DNA from: Rhodopirellula baltica SH 1
GTDB lineage: Bacteria; Planctomycetota; Planctomycetia; Pirellulales; Pirellulaceae
Assembly: GCF_000196115.1 (NCBI RefSeq)
Contig: NC_005027.1
Coordinates: forward strand, 3,410,001 to 3,474,000
Reading direction: 5' to 3'
Length of the DNA: 64,000 bases
In this document: piece after piece, positions 29,296 through 39,800 of the stretch
Position numbering within the stretch: position 1 is the first letter of the stretch
Layout of the letters: every line of letters begins with the position of its first letter
Translations under genes and position numbers: made by a program
Notes under the pieces: generated by a model
What the model saw: only the letters and a program-made list of their open reading frames with translations
Told to the model about the DNA's origin: nothing
Databases searched by the model: none

Positions 29296-29678
29296 CCATT
29301 GCCGCCTGTCAAACTCGACAGCAACCCATCGACACCGGGCATGTTCAAATCCATGTCGGATGCAAGCTGGCTGATCGCACTGGCGTACAGCTGCTTTGCA
29401 GCCGCTCCCGCCGCGTTGGTTGCGTCACGAATGGCATGCTGAAGGTCTTCGGGGGCAACCACTTCGCCGCCACCGACGCCCAAAATTTCTGGCGCAATTT
29501 CGACCGACTGAACCTCACCGATCCCATTCATCACCACTTCAACGTGATTGCATGACGAACTGGCCGAGACACGCTCACTCCTCATTTGCTCGTTGAGCTC
29601 CTGCATCTTCTGCGGAATTTCTTGCAGCTTGCCAACCATCGATGCGATGTTGCCGAGATTGCCGAGGCCTTTGAACAT
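29292..29678 (-). CDS. ybaB: YbaB/EbfC family nucleoid-associated protein
   Basis: 128 residues. It has the family's Met/Gln-rich first helix (LGNIASMVGKLQEIPQKMQELN), the central strands V.V.MNGIGEVQSVEI and the C-terminal helices. YbaB dimers bind DNA non-specifically. The position between dnaX and recR is conserved across bacteria and confirms the assignment. The start is an ATG; it is coupled to recR by a 4-bp overlap. Confidence 0.93.
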   Translation of the reverse strand: MFKGLGNLGNIASMVGKLQEIPQKMQELNEQMRSERVSASSSCNHVEVVMNGIGEVQSVEIAPEILGVGGGEVVAPEDLQHAIRDATNAAGAAAKQLYASAISQLASDMDLNMPGVDGLLSSLTGGNG

Positions 29679-29756
29679 GGGTCCAATCCAGTGGAACGAG
29701 AGTCAGGGATAACAAATGAAAGATTATGTGCCGAGAGACAGACGCATCGACCAGCC

Positions 29757-31712
29757 TCAACCGCGAGGAGTGTCGACTCGAACGATTTCTGCCCCCAGCA
29801 ATTCGACGCAAGACTGAACCAACGGGTTGGCTTGTATCTCACGCATTCGTTGCATTCGATTTTTGTTCTTCGGTTTCGCCGCAGCGACCGGTTCGATTTT
29901 TTTGACAGCGGTCGCCTCAAACTGCAAGGTAGCACGCCGGCCAGTGACCCGTGAAAGCGTACGGAGGATTTCCTCTTTGTGCTCGGGCATCTGGCAACGA
30001 CTGAACGCCAACCCAGAATTACCAGGAAAGATCATCCGAAGGACACCAGGCTCCGGTGAATCAACTCGCTCAGCTGCCTTTGCCAACGTCGCCGTCATCG
30101 GATCCATCTCCTGCAGAACCTGCGACCAACTCGACGTTGCTTCGTCACCCGAAATCAGCGGATATCCGTCCGTGGATGTCGTTGATTCGTTTGCGGCGGC
30201 CGAATTCTCGGCGCCCTCGCTCTGCGGCGGTGTGGCGACGGCGGTGGCAACACCACCGGATGGAACTGCCTGAGACTGAGGTGCAGGCTGCGAAGATGTC
30301 GCTGCAGTTGACCCCGAATTGACGGGCGGCGTGCCAGAAGGAACGCCTGCAGCGACGGAAGCAGTCGCACTTGTCGCGGCTCGATGATCCCCAGACGGTG
30401 CGGCAGGAGAATCCACTCGAACCTTCGCGTCCGAGCCAGCCGCGGGCGATGTTGAACTGGAAGGGACCGCGGATGTCGGCATGGCAGCCGAACTCGGTGA
30501 CGAACTAGCTACCGCGACTCGCTTTTTTTTTTCGCCCGCCGATTTGCCGCCACCTGCGCCAGACGCTGCCGCGGTCAAATCCGAGATCGCTTGCAAGTCA
30601 GGCAGATGGCAAACTTGAATCACGGTCGCTTCGAGCAAGACGCGAGCATGAACGCTATGTCGAATTCGAACCAACGTTTCGTCGACCAAGCCAACGATCG
30701 CGAGCACCGTTTGTAGCCCCCAACGTCCGGCCAGCTCACCGAGCGAACCGTGCATCGATGCAGCCGCATACCGCATCAGCGATGCTTCGCACCCCACGGC
30801 GACCGCCATCAAGTCACGGAAGTACCCAAGCATTTGTTCCGCCAAACGTCCCGCGTCGACACCCGCTGCGATCGCTTCGTCAATTTGCGATAGAGCAGCC
30901 GATGCATCTCGATCGGCCATGGCTTCCGCCAATCGATGCAGTCGCTGATCGTCGGCTGTCCCCAACATCGTGTGAACATGGTCCGCCGTCAGGTGACCGT
31001 CACTAAAACTCAGCACTTGCTCGAGCAAGGATTGGCTGTCTCGCATCGAGCCAGCAGCGCGACGCGCCAACAATTCCAACGCTTCGTCTTCAACGGTGTT
31101 GTCTTCGGCTTCGACGATCTCGCGCAGACGCTGCACGATCTTGTCGCTCTCAACCGGAGCGAAATCGAATCGCTGACAACGACTGAGCACCGTGATCGGA
31201 ATCTTTTCAGGGTCCGTCGTGCAAAAGATAAACTTGACGTGCTCGGGCGGTTCTTCGAGCGTCTTCAGGAGCGCGTTGAACGCGGCCCCCGTCAGCATAT
31301 GAACCTCGTCGATGATGTAGATCTTGTATCGCGATCGACTGGGGCGAACACCAACGTTGGCACGCAACGATCGAATCTCATCGATACCGCGATTGCTGGC
31401 ACCGTCGATTTCGATCACATCAACGTCTTCTCCGGAATCGATCGCCTGAGCGACGTCGCTTTCGCTGTCCGGATTCGCGGTCGGACCATCGGGGTGATTC
31501 AAAGCCTTGGCGAAGATCCGAGCTGTGCTGGTCTTGCCGACCCCGCGAGCCCCCGTGAACAGGTAGGCATGCCCCACTCGAGAAGTCTCGATCGCGCCCT
31601 GCAAAGCTCGGGCAACGTGATCCTGGCCAACAAGTTGCGTGAAGTCCCGTGGCCGATATCGTCTTGCGACAACGACGTAAGAACCGTTGTCCGCAGATTG
31701 ATCGTCGCTCAC
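29757..31712 (-). CDS. dnaX: DNA polymerase III gamma/tau subunit
   Basis: About 651 residues from the GTG at 31712; a GTG at 31787 would add 25 but lies only 7 nt from the SRP RNA gene. AAA+ clamp-loader core: RRYRPRDF, Walker A TGARGVGKTSTA, Walker B IYIIDEVHML, SRC finger LSRCQRFDF and sensor 2 MRDSQSLLEQ. The four zinc-module cysteines usually found after ALNC are absent (ALNHPDGPTANPDSESDV). After domain III comes a ten-A run (separate entry), then a Ser/Ala/Pro-rich linker and the tau-specific C-terminus. It assembles the replicative clamp loader. Confidence 0.93.
   Translation of the reverse strand: MSDDQSADNGSYVVVARRYRPRDFTQLVGQDHVARALQGAIETSRVGHAYLFTGARGVGKTSTARIFAKALNHPDGPTANPDSESDVAQAIDSGEDVDVIEIDGASNRGIDEIRSLRANVGVRPSRSRYKIYIIDEVHMLTGAAFNALLKTLEEPPEHVKFIFCTTDPEKIPITVLSRCQRFDFAPVESDKIVQRLREIVEAEDNTVEDEALELLARRAAGSMRDSQSLLEQVLSFSDGHLTADHVHTMLGTADDQRLHRLAEAMADRDASAALSQIDEAIAAGVDAGRLAEQMLGYFRDLMAVAVGCEASLMRYAAASMHGSLGELAGRWGLQTVLAIVGLVDETLVRIRHSVHARVLLEATVIQVCHLPDLQAISDLTAAASGAGGGKSAGEKKKRVAVASSSPSSAAMPTSAVPSSSTSPAAGSDAKVRVDSPAAPSGDHRAATSATASVAAGVPSGTPPVNSGSTAATSSQPAPQSQAVPSGGVATAVATPPQSEGAENSAAANESTTSTDGYPLISGDEATSSWSQVLQEMDPMTATLAKAAERVDSPEPGVLRMIFPGNSGLAFSRCQMPEHKEEILRTLSRVTGRRATLQFEATAVKKIEPVAAAKPKNKNRMQRMREIQANPLVQSCVELLGAEIVRVDTPRG
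30523..30532 (-). promoter_or_regulatory. A10 slippery run in dnaX, probable site of frameshift/slippage making gamma
   Basis: On the coding strand the codons GAA AAA AAA AAG CGA (Glu-Lys-Lys-Lys-Arg) form an uninterrupted run of ten A right after the AAA+ core. In the -1 frame a TAG follows after five codons (A S R G S stop) and in the +1 frame after four (S E S R stop). Either shift would release a protein of about 400 residues equivalent to gamma. Escherichia coli uses A AAA AAG for ribosomal frameshifting and Thermus uses an A9 run for transcriptional slippage in the same gene. Confidence 0.75.
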
Positions 31713-31793
31713 AGATTCACGTGAAGTCGTAGAAACGGGCAGGAAAACGGCTGGCAATTGCGTCTGCTCGGTGGCGGCAACCCTCACACAAAG

Positions 31794-31892
31794 TTACACC
31801 GCTTATGGCTGCTCCAGTTAAGGCCTGACCAGGTTCACGACTCACAGTCGCAAGGGTCGCCACCATCGGGCAGATCGCAGCGTCCAGTGTAA
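31794..31892 (-). ncRNA. ffs: Signal recognition particle RNA (small bacterial type, 4.5S-like)
   Basis: The minus strand contains CTGGTCAGGCC, then TTAACT, then GGAGCAGCC, the conserved SRP domain IV with its GGTCAG and AGCAGCC sides of the Ffh-binding internal loop. The ends TTACACTG and CGGTGTAA pair over eight positions (one G-T), giving a 99-nt rod. ATGGTGGC and GCAGCCAT can pair next to the core. The apical loop is TTAA-containing instead of GGAA. It lies directly upstream of dnaX, as scr does in Bacillus. Confidence 0.87.
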
Positions 31893-32117
31893 GACAAGCA
31901 TCGGATTTGCGAAACCCTTCCCGAACTCAGTTTGAGGAAGTTGCTGCGTGATTCGCTTCATCGCATCGATCGCAATTTTCGGTTACCCTGAACGACGCGG
32001 AGTCCGCAATCGGCGATGCTCTGGACCAGCCTCTTCTGCAATCGATTCGTCCCTGGATCTCGCGAAATGCTGTTGCTGGAGCGAAATAAGAGCCCACTCG
32101 GGTGAATCTTGTCGGGA

Positions 32118-32804
32118 ATGAAACAGATGGAAAACGGGTTCGAATCCCAAACAGAAGTCACCTCCGACCCCATCGAAGAGGTTGAGTTGGAACCAGGCTG
32201 GAACGCTTGGCAATCACTCCCGGAGCGATGGCAGCAGAACCACGGGTCGCTGCTGATGGTTTTCGCGACACTCGTTTTTCTGACTGGAATCGGCGTCCTT
32301 ACCTACCGACAAAATCAATTCCGCCCACCCGCTTTTCCTGACGCCTCCAGCATCGACCCGCCAAACAACGAACAGTTGACCGCTCTGGATCTTGCCAGTG
32401 GCGAAGTCGCCCTCCAGGCAGCCAACGGTTCGACCGACCAAATCATGATCCGTGTGATCGGTGCGATCCCGGGGGACGCATTGGTTTGGCTTGCGATCTA
32501 CAACGCGGAGACATCTTTCAACAATCCTGAAAATGCGTTGGTTGCCGCACAGGTTCCCGTTCAGCCCAGCGGTGTGGCAGCCTGTACGATCCCCATCGAT
32601 CAACTTCCGACACGATTCGCGATCGCCGCATTTCATGACACTGACAACGACGGTGCTTTGTCGCGAAATCAGTTTGGCATTCCCGCCGAACGATACGGAT
32701 TCAGCAACGATGCACGCGGCAAGTTCGGACCACCCGCATTTGACGACGCTGTGATCGATCGCCCCGCCAATGGCGAAACGCCAATCGAGATCCAAATCTA
32801 CTGA
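32118..32804 (+). CDS. DUF2141 domain protein with N-terminal membrane anchor
   Basis: 228 residues from the ATG at 32118 (a TTG three codons earlier is possible). One membrane segment (LLMVFATLVFLTGIGVL) follows an acidic N-terminus without a signal-peptide charge pattern. The C-terminal ~120 residues match DUF2141: AFHDTDNDGALSRNQFGIPAERYGFSND followed by GPPAFDDA. The domain is predicted to be a periplasmic beta-sandwich; its role is unknown. It is convergent with rarD and divergent from the SRP RNA gene. Confidence 0.78.
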   Translation: MKQMENGFESQTEVTSDPIEEVELEPGWNAWQSLPERWQQNHGSLLMVFATLVFLTGIGVLTYRQNQFRPPAFPDASSIDPPNNEQLTALDLASGEVALQAANGSTDQIMIRVIGAIPGDALVWLAIYNAETSFNNPENALVAAQVPVQPSGVAACTIPIDQLPTRFAIAAFHDTDNDGALSRNQFGIPAERYGFSNDARGKFGPPAFDDAVIDRPANGETPIEIQIY

Positions 32805-32865
32805 ACGATGCCTTCGGCAAACTGATGCTGCCGATTCAAGTATCAGATCAGCTGGCCACCCTTCT

Positions 32866-33810
32866 CTAGCTGGCCTCTGCAACCAGCGTTGGCCTTCTTC
32901 GCTTGAACTGGGACGCCAGCAAAAAAATCAGCAGCCCGGTCCATACAAATACGAAACCAATCTTGCGCGGCAAATCGAGCGTTTCACCAAACAAGACATA
33001 GCCAACCAAAAACTGCAACGTTGGACCGATGTATTGCAAGATCCCCATCAGCGACAAATCCACTCGCTGTACCGCCGCCGCGAAAAACGCCAGCGGTGCG
33101 ATGGTGATCAGCCCTGCACCAAGCAGCATTCCAAATTCGATCGTGGTGCCGGTCTGCATGGTGGACACACCGTCCGCCAAACGCATTCCCAAATAGATCG
33201 CTGCCGGAACCACCAGCAAGGTGACTTCCAACATCAGCCCAAGCAGCACTGGCAGCGAGGCTTTCTTTTTGACCAGCCCGTAGATCGCAAACGAGGTTGC
33301 CATCGCCATCGATACCCACGGCAAACCTCCATTGCCAATCGCCATCACGGACACACCAACCGCCGCGAATCCAACCGCCATCCATTGCGGCCACCGCAGG
33401 CGTTCGCCCAAGACAACAACTCCCAATACCACGTTGAGCAGCGGGTTGATGTAGTATCCCAACGACGCTTCTAACACGCGGTTGTTGTTGACCGCCCAAA
33501 TGAACGCCAACCAATTGATCGCGATCATCACGGCGGCGATGGAGTAAACCGCCCATACTTTTCGACTGCGTAGTTGCTGGTAGACGACACGAAAACCACC
33601 CCAGCGTCCTCGCCACAGCATCACGGGCAGCACTAACCCCAGCGTCACGAACGACCATACGATTCGGTGGCAAACCAATTCCGTCGAATCGGCATTGCCA
33701 ATTTGTCGCCAGTAGATCGGGAACAGCCCCCACATCGTGTGAGCCAACAAGGCGCACACCAATCCGATCTTCAGCTCACCGCTATGCGAATGCTTCGTTG
33801 GTTCAGCCAC
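32866..33810 (-). CDS. rarD: RarD/EamA-family drug-metabolite transporter
   Basis: 314 residues with ten predicted helices. RarD-specific motifs are EASLGYYINPLLNVVLG and LQYIGPTLQFLVGYVLFGE. The GTG start overlaps the megasynthase stop by 8 bp, which suggests translational coupling and a possible role in moving the product or a precursor across the inner membrane. EamA transporters carry amino acids, metabolites or drugs; the substrate here is not readable. Confidence 0.87.
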   Translation of the reverse strand: MAEPTKHSHSGELKIGLVCALLAHTMWGLFPIYWRQIGNADSTELVCHRIVWSFVTLGLVLPVMLWRGRWGGFRVVYQQLRSRKVWAVYSIAAVMIAINWLAFIWAVNNNRVLEASLGYYINPLLNVVLGVVVLGERLRWPQWMAVGFAAVGVSVMAIGNGGLPWVSMAMATSFAIYGLVKKKASLPVLLGLMLEVTLLVVPAAIYLGMRLADGVSTMQTGTTIEFGMLLGAGLITIAPLAFFAAAVQRVDLSLMGILQYIGPTLQFLVGYVLFGETLDLPRKIGFVFVWTGLLIFLLASQFKRRRPTLVAEAS

Positions 33811-36800
33811 CGGCGTGGCTTACGTTGGAATTCGCTTCGCTCGCGAGACTGTTTGCATCCAACGTTTCGCAAATTGACTGAGCCAATTGCTTGACGTGAG
33901 GATCCTGCACCATGCTGTGGTGATGACCGGGCGTCGAGATGACATCGATCCCTTCGGCCAAGTGTGACCACCCTCGATCGGCACTGCCTTCGGTTTCAAA
34001 CGGTACGTCGGTTGGCCGGAACAGCACGATCCGTGTCTCGATGGGTTGCATCTTGTACTGCGTGGTCAATTTCAGATGGTGGTGGAAGAGGGTCTTCAAA
34101 TCGTCAATCGCCCGAGCAGCCACGTCGGCGGGCGTGTTTTGGTCAAGCACGCCCAGTTTTTCCGCGTGTTGCCAAAGAAAAGGCAATTGCTCTTCGCTCG
34201 GTAGTTGCAGCAATTCATCCAACGACAAATCGATGCCGTATTCCAAACCCACGTTGGTTTGGTCCTCAGCGGGAACCAAATCGCTGGCACCGCTTGGAAT
34301 CGATGAATCCAACAAAATCAGCCCCTCGACTTCATTCCCATCGGCGATCAGCTGCTGAGCAACTTCCATGGCAATGACTCCGCCGACCGACCATCCGCCA
34401 ATCACGTACGGACCTTCCGGTCGAACCGAGCGAATCGCCTCGACATATTCTGCTGCCATCGCCTGCATCGTCGGTGGCAATTCTTCTTTTCCGTGCAATC
34501 CTCGTGCGCGGATCGCGTACATCGGCTGGTCGTCCGGCAAATGAGCCGCCAGTTCTCGGTAGCAAACAACGATACCGCCGGGTGGGTGGACCATGAACAA
34601 TGGAGTCCGGTCGCCGGTCACTTTCAGCGGAGCCAGCAACTCGTTCAGTCCGTTGTTTCGCAGGTGGGATTCGTCCGCATAGAAGTCCACCGATGCCTGC
34701 CCAAATCGTCGCGACAACTCGCTTGGATACAGAGATGCCAATCGCCCCGCCATGGCAGAAATATCGGCGAGATCAAACAGCAACGAAGAAGGAACGTCGA
34801 CACCTAAGTCTTCGCTCAAACGGTTCGTCAGCATCGCAGCCTGAAGCGAACTGCCACCGAACTCAAAGAAGCTCTGATTGATCCCAATCGAATGCACTCC
34901 CAAAACGTCCGTCCAACGATCCGCGAGGTGTTGCTCCAAATCGGTTCGAGGAGGCTGATGAACCGACAGATCAGATGCATCCGGCGCGAATTCGGGCAAC
35001 GCGTTCAAATCGACTTTGCCGCTCGCCGTCGTCTCGAACGACTCGACTTGTTGCATGTGTGCTGGCCGTTTGTAAGGCGGCAAGTGTTCAGCCACATGAT
35101 GCTGCAACAACAGCACCACATCGTTCCAACTGGCCTGATGCTCAACCGTCCCGTTGGTACTAGAGCTCGCAATGGCATCGACCGAATCCAGTTGGATGAA
35201 CGCGATCAATTTGGTCGCGGCGGAATCGCCGACATGACGAGGCACCACGGCGACCTGTGCGACCGCAGGATGGTCCCGCAGAACAGTTTCGATCTCGGTC
35301 GGCTCGATGCGATAACCACCAACCTTGATTTGCCGATCCATGCGTCCCAGCACTTCGACCAATCCGTCCACCCGTCGGCGTCCTTGATCTCCAGTCAAAT
35401 AAGCTCGTCGTCCATCGGGAAGGTTCACGAACCTTTGTTCGGTTAAAGATTCATCGCCCAGGTAGCCATCGGCCAACCCGGCACCAACCAGTGCAATTTC
35501 ACCGGCAAAAGTCGGTGGAACTTCCAAATGATTGGAATCCACCACAACCACATCGGTGTGATCAGCAGGCAATCCAACCGGGATGCGACGATCGGAATGC
35601 ACATCGTTGATGCGATACGCGGTTGCTTCCACCGCGGCTTCGGTTGGACCGTAACAATTCCAAATCTGTGCTTCACTGCTTCGACGAATCAGACGTGGCA
35701 AACTCTCAGGCATCGACTCACCACCAATCCACACATGACGCAGCGAATGGCAGTGAGCAAATTTGCGATGCGATGCGATCAGATCGATCCAAGAGGGAAC
35801 GCCAACCAAAACCGTCACCTCATCGCGAATGATCTGCTCCACGATGGAATCGAGATCTGCCACGTTCTCCGCACTGGGCCATATCACGTCGGCACCTTGC
35901 GAGTAGGCAAACAATGTCATCCCCAACCCCGCATCGAACTGATGCGACAACGGCATCAGCATCTTGTCAGCGGAGTTAAGCGGCGTGATCCGACCGCGCC
36001 ATCGCAGAGTATTCGCAATCGCACCATGCGAAACGATCACTCCCTTCGGCACGCCAGTCGTCCCCGACGTGTAAATTACATAGGCGGCGTCGCTGCTTGA
36101 AACGACAGTCGATTTCGCATTCCCGTTGGCCGAGGACTTGCCGTTTCCATTGGACGCACCATTTTGTGTTCCAGTGAGCTGATCCCAAGTCAGCTTGCGC
36201 ACACCTGAAATTTCTATGTCACCGGGATCATCCACCACAATTGTCTTGGCGTTTGTTTGCTTGAGCACTAAGTCGAGCAACACCGACGGACGAGTCGCAT
36301 CCAGTGGCACCGGAACCGCACCGATTTGCTGCAACGACAAAATCAAATCAACCGCTCGCTTGCCTGGCTTGGCGAGCACAGGAACAAAATCGCCAAGTTC
36401 CACATGATGCGATCGCAAACGACGTGCGATCAACTCTCGCGTCGCAATTGATCCTGGGGCGATCGATTCGGCGGAGTAGGAAAGCGAAGGACTAGCTGGT
36501 TTCAATTTCGGAGAACGGAACAATCGATTGAACGATCGACGTCCATTGCTACCCGCTATCGATCTCGCATGAGACTCCGATTCCATCGACTGATCGGTCC
36601 GATTGGCGGCATCAGCGATCAATGCGTTCAATGTCTGATGCTCGTTCTTTGCCGCACCATTTCGCGACGCATTCGAATTGCCACTTGGACGCGAGGCAAC
36701 TTCGATTGTCTGAATCGTATCGATCGGCGCATCGGGTTCGGCAACCAATTTCCCAAGCAATGCAACGAATTGATCTGCCATCGCCCGCATCGTGTCGGCT

Positions 36801-39800
36801 TCGTACAGATCCTGGCAATAAACAATCATCCCGCCGAGATGGTCGCCTGTCATCTCGAAGATGAACTCCCAATCGTAGTGACAAGTTTGGTGCGGTACCG
36901 GAAAGCTTTCCTGCTTCAACCCTCCAATTTCCTTGACCTCCGTCGCGGACGGGAACAAGTAGCCGGCGCGTCCCTCCTCCTCCCGAACGTGAGCTTTTTC
37001 GAAGGTGCAAGAAACCTGAATCAGCGGACTGCGTCCCGTGTCGCGAGGCGGATCCACATCCCGAACGATTTGTGCAAACGGATACTCCTCATGTTGCATC
37101 GAATCAACCAGACGATCGCCGGCACGACGAACCAAATCAACAAACGTCGGGTTGCCGGAAACATCCGCGACCAATGGCAACATGTTCACGAAGAACCCAA
37201 CCGTATCTTCTAAATCCGAATAGGTTCGCCCCGCAAACGGACTGCCGATAACAAACTTGTCTTGGCCGCTCGCTCGCTTCAACATCACCTGAAGTGCTGC
37301 CATCACCACCGAAGACGATGTCACCTGAGCCTGTCTGGCGACCCGGTTGATCGCTACCCCCACCTCTTCGGCACATTCGATCCCAGCAACTTTCGCCGAT
37401 TGGGTGAATGTCGTTGGGCGAATACGATCCGTGGGAATCTCCAACACTTTGGGCACGTCGGCAAGCGTGGTCGTCCAGTATTCCTTCAACGACTGACCTC
37501 GCGGCGAATTCAGCAAATGACGCTGCCGCAACACCAACTCAAAATAGTCCTTTTCCGGCGGAACAATGGCCGGCGAATCCCCCACCAAATACTGTGGGTA
37601 GAACTGTTTGATCTCGCCAAGAATCAAGATCAGCGACCAGAAGTCGACGACGATATGATGCGTGGTCGCGACGACCACCCAGTCGTCTTCTGCCAAACGA
37701 AACAATCGGATTCGCATCATCGGTCCATTCTGCAAATCAAATGGCCGTTGAGTTTCCGCGACTACAGATTGAAGCAGTTCATCTTCCGTATGCATGCGAC
37801 CATTCGACGTCGACCAATCCTCGACGACAAAATCAGGTTTCAATTCGTCGTGAACAATCTGCTGCAATTCGCCTGACGAATCCGTGAACGTGGTTCGCAA
37901 TGCGGCATGCCGCTGCACCACACCCTCGATCGATTTCCGCAAAGCGTCGACGTCCAAAGGCGAACGCAATCGTGTCGGCAGGAAGACGTTGAATGCCGTG
38001 CCGTTTCGGTTGCGACGAAACGCGTACCACAGCCCGGTTTGCTGATCCGACATCGGATAGCGTTGGCGATCCTGCATCGCTGGATCATCAGCGATGTCTA
38101 CTTGGACTCCGGCTCCCAAGTGCGTGGACGAACCTAATGCATCGCCGGTTTCCACTGCCAATGAATCACTGAGCGTTGCGACCAACGACCGGAGGCTGGA
38201 TCCTCGCATCAACGCACCGATTTGGAGCTTTAACTGCAACTGACCTTCGATCCAGTTGCGAAGCTCGACGGCCATCAAGGAATCCAATCCCATCTCCAAC
38301 ATCGGCCGATCGGCATCCAACTCAGCGACGTTGCCACCCAGCAATGAAGCCAGCTTCACCGATACAACTTCGTGCAAACATCGCTCACGATCCGACGCTG
38401 GGATCTGGCGCAGTGATTCACCGTTGATTGTTTGTTCGGCATCGTTGCCTCCGCGAATCAAGTGCGCAAACCTTGGCGAGACATCTTTGGTCAGTCCCAA
38501 TCCTCGCCAACGCGACCAATCCATTCGCAGCACACTGCACTGGGTGGATCCTCGGTGCAATGCACGAGCCAAACATTCCGTTGCTTCGGTCGACGAGAAA
38601 TCCAACACACCCTGACGTCGAAGACGTTCACTCAACTCTTCGCGTTCCGCCAGGTATCCGACTTCGCCAAGGTGCCCCCAATTGATCACCGTCGCGGGAA
38701 GACCGGATACACGTCGGTGATGAGCCAACCCATCCAACAATGCATTCGCGGCGGAGTAGTTGGCTTGTCCAGCATGACCAAACACACTCGATAGCGACGA
38801 GAACAAAATGAATTGGTCCAAGACTCGATTGCGAGTCGCTTGGTGGAGATTCCATCCGCCCAAAACTTTCGGCCACAACACTCGATCGAGAGTCTCGCGA
38901 TCGAGGTCGACAATCATCTTGTCTTCCAGCACCATTGCGGTGTGCAATACGCCTCGCAATGGCGGCAACTCTTCATCAATTTGATCGAGAGTCCGCTGAA
39001 TGTCATCGGGATCAGTGATATCGCAAGGCAGCACGACAACCTGCGTGCCTCGAGAACGCATACGCTCGATGACCGAAACGGCTTGTTCGCGAACCGTTTT
39101 GCTCCGGCCGCTCAACACCAACGTCCCGGCACCGGATTCTGACATCCAATCCGCAACCCGCAATCCGAATCCACCCAATCCGCCAGCCAACCAGTAAGTC
39201 CCATCGGCTCGGAACTGAAATTCGCCATCATCGCGAGCTCGCACTTTGGCGGGTGGCGAGGTGTAGTCGACAATCACCTTTCCGATGTGTTTGGCTTGCT
39301 GCATGAACCGAAAAGCGGAAGCCGCCTCGGTCGCCTCAAACCGCTTGGGTTCATGCCCACGATAGATCTTCGAATTGAACTTCTGGACCACCTCTCGCAA
39401 TCGCTTGCCCATTCGGATGGCTTGCTGCTGAAACAGCTGATCCAAATCGATCGCAAAGAATGCGAGATTGTTGCGTAGCGGGTACATCCCCAAAGACTGA
39501 TCGGCGTAGATATCTCGCTTACCGATCTCCAAGAATCGACCACCAACACGAAGCAAACTCATCCCCGCCGGAATCGCTTCGCCAGGCAGCGAATTCAGAA
39601 TCGCATCGATCCCTGGTTCCCCTCTAGCCTCAGTCAAATTCGCAATTTCGGAAACGAAGTTCAACGATCGCGAATCGTGAACGTGCTCGACGCCCATCGA
39701 TCGAACATGATCGCGTTTGTGATCGCTTCCCGCGGTTGCGAAGACTTCCACGCCCAATTCTTGAGCCACTTCAATCGCCGCCAACCCGACACCACCACTG

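Noticed and set aside
32130..32150. GGGTTCGAATCCC, a tRNA T-arm lookalike
   Set aside because: It is inside the DUF2141 gene; no acceptor stem, anticodon arm or CCA fits around it.
32805..32865. TGCC-TTC-GGCA hairpin between DUF2141 and rarD
   Set aside because: The stem has only four pairs and no T-run, so it is not a convincing terminator.
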